Assembly: GCA_002419385.1 (NCBI GenBank)
Contig: DIFZ01000024.1
Span: 1-64,000, forward strand
Source of the DNA: Geobacter sp. UBA5735
GTDB lineage: Bacteria > Desulfobacterota > Desulfuromonadia > Geobacterales > Geobacteraceae
Length of the DNA stretch: 64,000 nucleotides
Direction: 5' to 3'
Shown: positions 17,330-23,706 of the stretch, piece by piece
How positions within the stretch are numbered: the first letter of the stretch is position 1
How the letters are laid out: each line of letters begins with the position of its first letter
Program-made: the position numbers and the translations under genes
The notes under the pieces: model-generated
Seen by the model: the letters and a program-made list of their open reading frames with translations, nothing else
What the model was told of the DNA's origin: nothing
Databases searched by the model: none

Positions 17330-18355
17330 CTACCCCTTGCCGAAACTGCAGGCGGGGTAGCGGCACGCTTCACAGTCGAGACAGTAGCCGCCATGACCCA
17401 GTGCGACTATGTCTGCGCGACTTACGCGCTCACCTGCAAGTATTCTCGGTACGATCAGTTCAACTATCGTTGCCTTGTGATACATGGCGCATCCGGGAAC
17501 GCCGATGATCGGCACATCGCCGATGTAGGCAAGCATGAACATGGACCCCGGAAAAGTGGGCGCCCCGTACGTGACGACGTCAGCTCCACTAGCCTTGATT
17601 GAAGCGGGGGTGCGGTCATCAGGGTCAACCGACATCCCGCCGCTTGCAACGATCATTTCTGCACCTTCTGCCAGGAGCTGCCGGATGGACGCAACAATCA
17701 CCGACGGGTCATCGGGGGTGAATATCTGCCGCATGACGGTGCTGCCTACCTCGGCAAACTTGGCACGCAGGACCGGGCCGAACCGGTCTTCGATCCTGCC
17801 GTGGAACACTTCGTTCCCGGTCGTGACGAGGCCGACTTTCAGGGAACGGAACGGTTTTATTTTGACAACAGGCCCGTATTCCCCGCAGATCCTTTCAACG
17901 GCGAGGATCCGGTCGTTGTCGGTATAAAGGGGTATGATGCGTGTACCTGCGACCGGCATGTCAGCTGAGACCTGCTGATCGGAATGAAGGGTTGCAAGGA
18001 CGATCTGCTCTATGGAATTAATTTCCTGGAGGGCGGCTGAGTTGACTTTGATGAGACCATTACGGGCAGAGACCAGCTTGACCTTTCCTTCGGACGGCTC
18101 AGAAAAAACGATGCCCTCCCCCGCAGCCGCCCGCGCTATCCGGAGTGCGGCGTCATTTTCATGCACGAAACCTTCCTTGAGATCAAGGACATATATGTTG
18201 TCTTTGCCCAGCTTCAGCAGTTTCGGGACATCTTCTTCCTTTATGACGTGCCCCTTTTTGAACGCACGCCCCTTGAATTCTCCCGGGACGATGCGGGTTA
18301 TGTCATGGGAAAGAACCCTGCCGACTGCTTCCTGGACGGGGATGGATTTCATCAT
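17330..18355 (-). CDS. MoeA-like molybdopterin-binding protein
   Basis: About 341 residues, starting MMKSIPVQEAVGRVLSHDIT. It shows MoeA/MogA-type features: GLVTTGNEVFHGRIEDRFGP, a GGMSVDPDDRTP segment (the MoCF-biosynthesis GG motif) and YGAPTFPGSMFMLAYIGDVPIIGVPG. A short Cys tail (GHGGYCLDCEACRYPACSFGKG) may bind a metal or accept sulfur and is not part of canonical MoeA. ATG 18355 follows AGGAG; the frame continues upstream to 18493 with a CxxC segment, but that part overlaps the RNA leader. Related proteins accompany xanthine oxidase-family enzymes and are candidates for molybdate insertion or cofactor handling. Confidence 0.85.
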   Translation of the reverse strand: MMKSIPVQEAVGRVLSHDITRIVPGEFKGRAFKKGHVIKEEDVPKLLKLGKDNIYVLDLKEGFVHENDAALRIARAAAGEGIVFSEPSEGKVKLVSARNGLIKVNSAALQEINSIEQIVLATLHSDQQVSADMPVAGTRIIPLYTDNDRILAVERICGEYGPVVKIKPFRSLKVGLVTTGNEVFHGRIEDRFGPVLRAKFAEVGSTVMRQIFTPDDPSVIVASIRQLLAEGAEMIVASGGMSVDPDDRTPASIKASGADVVTYGAPTFPGSMFMLAYIGDVPIIGVPGCAMYHKATIVELIVPRILAGERVSRADIVALGHGGYCLDCEACRYPACSFGKG

Positions 18356-18465
18356 CCTCGGATTTCTCCTTTTGATTTTAAGCTTTTTTCCGCGGTAGCG
18401 CGGCTCCAGCCGGCTGGTTTTCCCGCACAGTCTGCACAGAGGGAGACCGGTTTCTTCTCCAGAAT

Positions 18466-18512
18466 GAAAAACCCGCATCAATACTGAATTCATTCAGTAT
18501 CAATGCGGGTTT
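18466..18512 (-). terminator. Terminator arm of RNA element A (expression platform)
   Basis: On the minus strand AACCCGCAT and ATACTGAAT arms pair with ATTCAGTAT and ATGCGGGTT, with a 2x2 internal loop and a 2-nt apex, followed by TTTTTC. The 5' arm of this terminator begins with the CCCGCATTGAT strand that also forms the closing stem of the aptamer-like RNA upstream. The two folds are therefore mutually exclusive, the hallmark of a transcription-terminating riboswitch. Confidence 0.8.
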
Positions 18513-18555
18513 CGTTAGGTCCGCACGGTGCGGAGGACGAAATCGGCGCTTTGAT
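18499..18555 (-). ncRNA. Structured leader RNA A, Moco-II-like riboswitch candidate
   Basis: Read on the minus strand it folds as nested helices: closing stem ATCAA-GCG / CGC-TTGAT, middle stem TTTCGT / ACGAAA and apical stem TCCGCA / TGCGGA. Internal loops are CC and CCTA. It precedes the MoeA-like gene by about 145 nt with a competing terminator between. A second copy at 22928-22981 keeps the loops and middle stem and changes both strands of the apical stem. The Moco-II motif was reported upstream of molybdenum-domain genes in Deltaproteobacteria; identity with it is inferred from context, not tested. Confidence 0.75.
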
Positions 18556-18662
18556 CTATCCGGCTAGCTTCAACAGGTGTCGAGATGTTTCATCGGATCG
18601 CTTGTCGTGAGGTTCCCTGTTTCCGGTGAAGCATGGCATATCGGGTACAACGCTGCAGAGGT
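18556..18662. other. Leader between promoter and RNA A; no gene
   Basis: No convincing open frame with a ribosome-binding site. On the minus strand this is the first ~100 nt of the transcript running from the ModE-controlled promoter to RNA A. Confidence 0.6.
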
Positions 18663-18696
18663 ATCGTTATTTATCATGTTATATAACCATATGCAA
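18663..18696 (-). promoter_or_regulatory. ModE box and promoter of the MoeA-like gene
   Basis: ATCGTTATTTA-N6-TATATAACCAT (18663-18690) matches the E. coli-type ModE palindrome at nearly all positions. On the minus strand TTGCAT (18696-18691), 17 bp, TAAATA (18673-18668) make a sigma-70 promoter whose spacer and -10 are covered by the box. Molybdate-bound ModE would block transcription of RNA A and the MoeA-like gene. Confidence 0.8.
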
Positions 18697-18950
18697 GAAA
18701 TTTTTTCCTCATCGAAACGTGGCCGAAAAAAGATATTTTTCTTGCAAAGCGAAAAAAAAGCTGTCTCCCGGTCAAAAACCTCGCCGACGAATACATGAAG
18801 CTCGTGCACCATATCCCCGCTGCCTGTATTCCGTCATTCCGACGACAACCCGAATCCTGTAATTTCAATTATATGCGGAAGTACCTCACCCCGATTTCCA
18901 ACGGGTGAAGATTTTTTCGAACCGACACGGTGAGTAAGTAAACTTTTTTC
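18697..18950. other. Intergenic, no gene; REP-like remnant
   Basis: AT-rich spacer between divergent promoters. No supported gene. Bases about 18833-18862 (CCGTCATTCCGACGAC, then CCCGAATCC) resemble the ubiquitous short intergenic repeat of the GTCATTCCCGCGAAAGCGGGAATCC type in degenerate form. Confidence 0.5.
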
Positions 18951-18984
18951 TTGCATTTCGTTATTTAATTTGTTACATAACGAG
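18951..18984 (+). promoter_or_regulatory. ModE box and promoter of modE
   Basis: TTGCAT (18951-18956), 17 bp, TACATA (18974-18979) with the palindrome TTCGTTATTTA-N6-TACATAACGAG (18957-18984) across it. It lies 110 bp before the modE start, indicating autorepression. Confidence 0.8.
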
Positions 18985-19094
18985 TGGATATTCTCCCATA
19001 TCCATTCTTTCCTTGGCCCCATGTTGCCCAGCATGGGGCCTCCCTTTAACACCTTTCAGAAACTTCGGCAGTATACGGAAAAAGGATTCCTCAC

Positions 19095-19451
19095 ATGGAC
19101 AACAAAAGAATAGACATGTCCGGCAAAATCTACCTCCACCTGAAAGACTGCAAACCCCTTGATATGGAAAGCATAGCGCTTCTAGAAAAGGTCGACATCC
19201 ACGGGTCGATAGCCCGCACTGCGAGAGAGATCGGCATCAGCTATCCGAAGGTATGGCATACTATCGACACGTTGAACAGACTGTCATCCAAGCCCCTGGT
19301 GGTAAAACTGGCCGGTGGCAAAGGCGGCGGCGGCGGCACATTCCTCACTGAAGAGGGCAGAAAGTTCATCAAACGTTTCAAGTCAATACAGCGGACCCAC
19401 GAAAGGTTCATCCGGCAGCTCGAAGACAAATGGCACGGGAGCCGCAGGTAA
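19095..19451 (+). CDS. modE: ModE-type regulator, DNA-binding domain only
   Basis: 118 residues carrying the winged helix-turn-helix of ModE (SIARTAREIGISYPKVWHTIDTLNRL, then a Gly-rich wing GGKGGGGGTFLTEEGRKF). It lacks the C-terminal tandem MOP molybdate-binding domains of E. coli ModE (262 residues), so metal sensing must reside in another protein or be indirect. The ATG has AAGGA 8 nt upstream. Palindromes matching the ModE consensus overlap its own promoter and at least three others within 10 kb. Confidence 0.88.
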   Translation: MDNKRIDMSGKIYLHLKDCKPLDMESIALLEKVDIHGSIARTAREIGISYPKVWHTIDTLNRLSSKPLVVKLAGGKGGGGGTFLTEEGRKFIKRFKSIQRTHERFIRQLEDKWHGSRR

Positions 19452-19582
19452 GGGCCTCGCGGGAGGAAAACTCCGGCTGCCCTTCACCCTAGCTCCTCTG
19501 CCTGCTCCATGCAGCGGGAGTACACAGCCCGTCCACCAATCGGCAATACCCGCGGACAGGCCGTTAATCACTGGTCCCCAGC

Positions 19583-19990
19583 TCAATCCAGGTCATCATG
19601 GGAGTGATCGCACCCGCCGCTGCCATCCCCGCAACGGCCTGCCTCTGCACTGCATTGCTTTTTCACTTCCGGCAGCTCCTGCCTGCCGAACAGTTCCGCA
19701 TTTTCCCTGACGCTTTCCGATTGCGCCTCGTAGACCATGAATCCCATCATGTTCAACAGTTCCAGGAGGTTGTCGCCTATTCCGCCGACGACCACTCCGT
19801 CCAGTTCGCTGCCGGCCAGGGCTTTGAACGGATTGCACCCAGCCTCAGGGGCGGACCTGTCTTGGTTGGGGACGGCCGATGTTGCTTCGGTTTCGGTATC
19901 AACCAACAAAAAGTGGGGCGCTGAAGCGAAGTGGCCGTAAATACGGCTTTCCATCCCCTCATCCTCGATTACGGGAAAACATACTTTCAT
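19583..19990 (-). CDS. NifX/NifB-type dinitrogenase Fe-Mo cofactor-domain protein with Cys/His tail
   Basis: 135 residues. The dinitrogenase iron-molybdenum cofactor fold is visible (MKVCFPVIEDEGMESRIYGHFASAPHFLLVD; DGVVVGGIGDNLLELLNMMGFMVYEA). These domains carry Fe-Mo-S or related clusters. The C-terminus KKQCSAEAGRCGDGSGGCDHSHDDLD adds three Cys and two His, likely a metal-binding tail. ATG 19990 is chosen over a start at 20026, which would prepend an unrelated segment. It is the last gene of the ModE- and RNA-controlled operon and converges on modE. Confidence 0.88.
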   Translation of the reverse strand: MKVCFPVIEDEGMESRIYGHFASAPHFLLVDTETEATSAVPNQDRSAPEAGCNPFKALAGSELDGVVVGGIGDNLLELLNMMGFMVYEAQSESVRENAELFGRQELPEVKKQCSAEAGRCGDGSGGCDHSHDDLD

Positions 19991-20078
19991 ATCCAAAAAC
20001 CTCCAATGAGATAACGGGCAGTCCATGCCCGGACAAAAACTGAATGCCTGCCGTCAAGCCGGCTGACACCGCCAGTAC

Positions 20079-21428
20079 CTACGGAGCTTTCATTTCTTCC
20101 ATGACCAATGCCTTGCCCACCAGGTCCATCACGCCGCCGCACACCGTAGCCCCCATGCCGTAATGCTTCAGGACAAGGGGGAGTTGTGCTTTGCAGCTGG
20201 CACAGGGCGCAGCGACATAATCCAGCGGCTGAAGCGCTTGTATCTGCCGAGCTTTCATTTTTCCGAACTGCATGCGCAAATCGTGCATTTCGTCCATGAG
20301 CAGACCGGAACCGCCCCCGCAGCAGAAATTGCGCTCCCGGTTGGGGGACATTTCGACGAATTCTTCTACGCAGGCCTTGACGATCTGCCTCGGCGAATCC
20401 AAAAGTCCTGTCCCTCTGCCATAGTTGCAGGAGTCGTGGAGCGTTGCCCTCAGGGGCAGCCGGGTGAGATTCAGCTCCGGGAGCCGTTTCGCCACGTAAT
20501 CCAGGACATGTTCCAGATGAAAAGGAACGGGGCCGTTCGCACCTTCGGCATACATCCGGGCTGCACGCCAGCCATGGCCGCACTCTCCCAGAATCACATG
20601 CCTGGCACCGACCGCCGCCGCAGCCGTCCGCATACGTCGGTCATGCTTTTTAAGAATCTCCACATCGAAGTGAAGGCCGTAGTTCGCAGCCTCAAGCATG
20701 ACCGAAGAGAGAGTCCAGTCGACTCCCAGTATGTGGAAGACCTTGGCTGCCCCCAGCAGTGTCTCCACATTGGTAAAGAGTTCTGATGATGACGGCAGGA
20801 ACAGGACTTCGGTGTGCGGTTTGTCAACCGGAATCCTGATGTCGATGCCGGTTTCATCGCGCAATTCGTCTTCCAGAAAGGAGCAGCTGTCGATGATGGC
20901 CGGCTTGAGAATTCCGCTGTTGTTTCCCGTCTGGAGTTCATTGCGGCCGATAGTGACCAGAAAGCTCGGTGCAATCCCCATCCGGAGCAGGATGTTGCGC
21001 CCGGCAAGGACGATTTCTCCCGTGTCGATACCGCAGGGGCAATAAACGGCACAGCGGCGGCACACGGTGCACTGGTAAAAGTAGCTCGCCCACGTGTCGA
21101 GAGTATCGGCATCGAACTCCCGTGCGCCGGCAAAACCGCGGAACAGTCTGCCGGACCAGGTGAAATACCTCGCGAATATGCTGCGCAGCAGACCGGCCCG
21201 TGCTGCGGGCAGGTTATTGAAATCGTCCGTCCCCAGGTAACTGTGGCAGGCTTTGGCACACGCCCCGCACCTGGTGCAGGTTTCCAGCATGACCGAAAAC
21301 GACCTGGCAAATTTCCTGAACTCATCCAGCAGGTCGAGAGTCCGTTCCTTCATGGAAGACTCGTCGACCTGTTCGATGCCGAGATGGTGCAAATCCTCCT
21401 TTTTCGCCGGATGATAGGGCAGGTTCAC
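20079..21428 (-). CDS. HdrD/DsrK-like iron-sulfur oxidoreductase
   Basis: 449 residues. Two [4Fe-4S] ferredoxin motifs (CTRCGACAKAC, C51-C61; CTVCRRCAVYCP, C120-C130) are followed by two CCG domains of the heterodisulfide-reductase type: VILGECGHGW with LHDSCNYGRGTG, and RNFCCGGGSG with APCASCKAQLPL. DsrK and HdrD use such CCG sites to reduce or oxidise thiol/disulfide substrates such as the DsrC trisulfide. The ATG overlaps the membrane subunit's stop by four bases, forming a DsrMK-like pair. The physiological substrate here is unknown, as no sulfite reductase is encoded nearby. Confidence 0.87.
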   Translation of the reverse strand: MNLPYHPAKKEDLHHLGIEQVDESSMKERTLDLLDEFRKFARSFSVMLETCTRCGACAKACHSYLGTDDFNNLPAARAGLLRSIFARYFTWSGRLFRGFAGAREFDADTLDTWASYFYQCTVCRRCAVYCPCGIDTGEIVLAGRNILLRMGIAPSFLVTIGRNELQTGNNSGILKPAIIDSCSFLEDELRDETGIDIRIPVDKPHTEVLFLPSSSELFTNVETLLGAAKVFHILGVDWTLSSVMLEAANYGLHFDVEILKKHDRRMRTAAAAVGARHVILGECGHGWRAARMYAEGANGPVPFHLEHVLDYVAKRLPELNLTRLPLRATLHDSCNYGRGTGLLDSPRQIVKACVEEFVEMSPNRERNFCCGGGSGLLMDEMHDLRMQFGKMKARQIQALQPLDYVAAPCASCKAQLPLVLKHYGMGATVCGGVMDLVGKALVMEEMKAP

Positions 21429-22246
21429 GTCTGCCCTCCCCTATCCACCGGTCCCTGTGCAGCTGCGTGAAGGGCAGCATGAACCCTGCGTGCCGCAAAG
21501 CGCGACCGGGGAGCGGCGCCTTCCGCGGTCGGACTGGCCGGGGGAGCTTCCATGAGCATCGCCCGGTTGACGATGGAACCGGCAGCGTGGAGCAGGCGTG
21601 AAAAGGGGAAATACAGCAACAGGATGTTCGCCAGCAGAAAATGGCTGACGAACATCGGGCTGTCGGGCAGCGCCGCGGAACGGAACATGATGAGATCGCT
21701 CATGTAAGCCCTGACGGCGGGGAGATCCGCTTGAAAACCGGGCAGGTACATCATGATTCCCGAGACGGCAAGCGCCATGAGCAGCAGCAGGTTGAAAAAA
21801 TCTTCCGCCACGGAAAGCTTCCTGACCTCCGGATTGACGATTCTGCCGATGAGAAGCGCGTAAAGCGAGAGCACCATCACGCCACCCGACAGCCCTCCCA
21901 GCAATTTTGACATGAATCGGCTCGTTCCAGGGCTCACGCCGACAAGGGTAAACTGGTCACGAAGACAGTATATCCCGACCACATGGCCTGCGATAACCAG
22001 CCCCAGAGACAGGTGGAACAGCCAGACCCGAAGCCAGAGTGCCTTGTCTTCGCGGAAAATGCGGCCGCAGAAAAAAAACTCCCCTGCGAGAGCCGCGACC
22101 TTTCCCATCGTGTTCCGTGGTGCGGGAAAAAGCGTGATGTGGAACGGGACAGGCTTTTTCAACCATCCCGCGATCTTCATAACCGTTCCGGAGATGAAGA
22201 CAGCACAAGCCGTATAGGGAAGAAGTGCTCCCAGCAGAAACTCCAT
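21425..22246 (-). CDS. DsrM/NarI-like membrane cytochrome b subunit
   Basis: 273 residues with about five transmembrane segments (LLGALLPYTACAVFISGTVMKIAG; LWLRVWLFHLSLGLVIAGHVVGIY; GVMVLSLYALLIGRI; FFNLLLLMALAVSGIMMYL; FVSHFLLANILLLYFPFSRLLHA). Histidines at H-LSLGLVIAGH and H-FLLANILL positions could ligate two b hemes as in NarI. It would link the quinone pool to the DsrK-like protein with which it overlaps. Confidence 0.85.
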   Translation of the reverse strand: MEFLLGALLPYTACAVFISGTVMKIAGWLKKPVPFHITLFPAPRNTMGKVAALAGEFFFCGRIFREDKALWLRVWLFHLSLGLVIAGHVVGIYCLRDQFTLVGVSPGTSRFMSKLLGGLSGGVMVLSLYALLIGRIVNPEVRKLSVAEDFFNLLLLMALAVSGIMMYLPGFQADLPAVRAYMSDLIMFRSAALPDSPMFVSHFLLANILLLYFPFSRLLHAAGSIVNRAMLMEAPPASPTAEGAAPRSRFAARRVHAALHAAAQGPVDRGGQT

Positions 22247-22268
22247 GCATCATCCTTGCTGCATCGTG

Positions 22269-22586
22269 TTACAGGCAACCTGCCGGCTTGGGAAGGCCTG
22301 CCACTTTGCAGGCTCCTTTCGCGGGACCGGGTGGGAACAGATCCTCGATCTCCTTCAAGGCCAGCCCGGTATCCTTGCAGAGCTTCCGGATCATCGGAGC
22401 AATGCGGAACCGCTCATAATAATCACGCAGGTAGTAGATCACCCGCCAGTGATTGTCCGTAAACTCTGCAATGTTCACCAGTGCCCCGTATGCCCTGGCC
22501 ACATCCTCGCTCCATTCTTCCGGATGCACGAGAAAACCATCTTCGTTGAGTTCAACAAGTTTTCCGTTAACCTTGAGATACGCCAT
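22269..22586 (-). CDS. DsrC/TusE family sulfur-carrier protein
   Basis: 105 residues: NEDGFLVHPEEWSEDVARAYG, DNHWRVIYYLRDYYERF and the tail KGACKVAGLPKPAGCL. Two cysteines are ten residues apart (C-x10-C), as in genuine DsrC; TusE has only the last. DsrC carries sulfur as a trisulfide or persulfide and is the partner of DsrMK. Its place immediately before the DsrM/K-like genes supports a working thiol-relay module. Confidence 0.92.
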   Translation of the reverse strand: MAYLKVNGKLVELNEDGFLVHPEEWSEDVARAYGALVNIAEFTDNHWRVIYYLRDYYERFRIAPMIRKLCKDTGLALKEIEDLFPPGPAKGACKVAGLPKPAGCL

Positions 22587-22695
22587 GACATTACAGCCCT
22601 GAATTCACGTTGTCCCAGTGAACTAGTTTATGGTAAAAGTCTTGCGCGGTGTTCCCGTCGCGGGGCAGGAGGCTGCCAACCGGTTGCGTCCAGGT

Positions 22696-22866
22696 TCAGC
22701 TGCCGTATATATTGCTCAGGGTATAGGTAAGACACTTGGTGCATTGCCATTTGTATTGGCCCAAATGATCATGGCAGAACCATGCACCACATTTCGAACA
22801 TTTCTTGTTCAGGTAGTACTCGGTATCTATCTCTTTGTTGCATGTGGCACATTTTTCAATCGACAT
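22696..22866 (-). CDS. Small double-CxxC zinc-binding protein
   Basis: 56 residues, MSIEKCATCNKEIDTEYYLN, then CSKCGAWFCHDHLGQYKWQCTKC. The Cys/His spacing resembles a treble-clef or RING-like zinc finger. ATG 22866 has AAAGGG 6-7 nt upstream (minus strand). It is the first gene after RNA element B and its terminator, so its expression and that of DsrC onward should depend on the RNA. Function is unknown. Confidence 0.75.
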   Translation of the reverse strand: MSIEKCATCNKEIDTEYYLNKKCSKCGAWFCHDHLGQYKWQCTKCLTYTLSNIYGS

Positions 22867-22888
22867 GGGTATCCCTTTCAGATTCCGG

Positions 22889-22935
22889 AAAAATAAACGC
22901 ACCCCTGAAATGCCGGTATAAGCGGCTCTGGTGCG
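22889..22935 (-). terminator. Terminator arm of RNA element B
   Basis: On the minus strand CGCACC (22935-22930) pairs with GGTGCG (22903-22898), followed by TTTATTTTT (22897-22889). The CGCACC strand is the 3' side of the closing stem of RNA B, so terminator and aptamer folds compete, as in RNA A. The loop is long, so this is weaker than copy A. Confidence 0.65.
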
Positions 22936-22981
22936 GGTTTCGTTGGGTCTGCTGAAGCAGAGGACGAAATGTGCGCTCTGG
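22928..22981 (-). ncRNA. Structured RNA B, second copy of the Moco-II-like element
   Basis: Minus strand: closing GCG / CGC, middle TTTCGT / ACGAAA, apical TCTGC / GCAGA with a 4-nt loop. The middle stem, the CC and CC(C/T)A internal loops and the CCCGCA 3' edge are identical to RNA A. The apical stem differs on both strands (TCCGCA/TGCGGA versus TCTGC/GCAGA), so covariation supports a selected structure. It lies inside the operon, after the DUF2292-like gene and before the zinc-ribbon gene, and so would control DsrC onward. Confidence 0.72.
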
Positions 22982-23050
22982 CTGTTGTGTGGAATGGCCG
23001 ACAAAAGGATCGGAGTGCACGGAGATTGCCTTGCAGCGATGGAACATAAC

Positions 23051-23293
23051 CTACTTGAATGTTTCGGTTTTCTCTATATAGCTGACCCCTCCGTCCTTGA
23101 AGGAAATGACCACTTTCCCGGAAAAATTGTCCGGAATTATGTTCAACTCCGAAAGAGTGTCGGAAACTTTCCTCTTCCAGACCGAATTCGGCACCCTTAT
23201 GTCTGTGACGACTTGCCTTCGCATGAAATTTTTCGATGCCCCCCCGAAAGCCCATGGCCATGGAAATTCCGTACCAGCACCGGCATTTTCCAT
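23051..23293 (-). CDS. DUF2292 (YezD)-like small protein
   Basis: 80 residues. The C-terminal half (VSDTLSELNIIPDNFSG, then KVVISFKDGGVSYIEKTETF) resembles DUF2292/YezD proteins, which end in a G-x-V-x-I-x-x-x-D-G-x-V-x-x-I-E-K-T-E pattern. GGAGG stands 7 nt before ATG 23293. A shorter form from 23224 is possible. It is the first gene of the operon, 183 bp from the ModE-controlled promoter. Function is unknown; relatives occur near sulfur and molybdate genes. Confidence 0.6.
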   Translation of the reverse strand: MENAGAGTEFPWPWAFGGASKNFMRRQVVTDIRVPNSVWKRKVSDTLSELNIIPDNFSGKVVISFKDGGVSYIEKTETFK

Positions 23294-23467
23294 GCGAAGC
23301 CTCCGCTTCCCGTTTCCTCTTGGAATGTACTCAGTGAATGAATTGCTGCGTGGTGTTCAGGCATTGCGGCTTAGTGGCAAACAGAGCCAGGCCTGAGGTT
23401 TTCAATCGACAACGCAGTTCAACCAGTCAGAAAAAAAAGCTGTTTCCGGATGGAAATCACCTATCGT

Positions 23468-23509
23468 TTGCACCATTCGTTATATATATTATTAAACAAC
23501 GGAGTGCAA
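23468..23509. promoter_or_regulatory. ModE box at divergent promoters (DUF2292 operon / MOT1)
   Basis: The palindrome TTCGTTATATA-N6-TAAACAACGGA (23476-23503) is flanked on both sides by TTGCAC. On the minus strand TTGCAC (23509-23504), 17 bp, TATATA (23486-23481) drives the DUF2292/DsrC operon. On the plus strand TTGCAC (23468-23473) faces ATTAAA or TAAACA (17 or 19 bp) towards the transporter. One ModE dimer would repress both. Confidence 0.72.
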
Positions 23510-23706
23510 GAGAATTTTTCTGCCCGGCACCCATGGTCATCCCGCAAATCCCGTAAACATTCTTGACGATGCGCGACCGAACGGGTAACCTTGCACATCG
23601 GCGTGATGGTCACTTACCGCGGACGGCCATGCTCCCGCGAACCTCCAGAAAAGATTCAAACGAGCAAATCGCCCCGGCCGACATTACAACCTGGATATTG
23701 AAATAC
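23510..23706 (+). other. Long leader of the MOT1-type gene
   Basis: About 200 nt between promoter and the chosen start. It can form GATGGTC/GGCCATG and CGCGG/CCCGCG helices around 23606-23640. In-frame TTG/ATG codons at 23563, 23569 and 23629 lack ribosome-binding sites. Whether it is only leader or encodes an N-terminal extension is not settled. Confidence 0.4.

Noticed and set aside
18501..18550. Reading the structured RNA on the plus strand towards modE
   Set aside because: Stems are symmetrical, and copy B's outer stem has G-U pairs that favour plus, but T-tract terminators and adjacent genes in both copies fit only the minus strand.
20079..22586. Dissimilatory sulfate reduction locus
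   Set aside because: DsrC and DsrMK-like genes are present but no dsrAB, dsrJOP, aprAB or sat is in the window.
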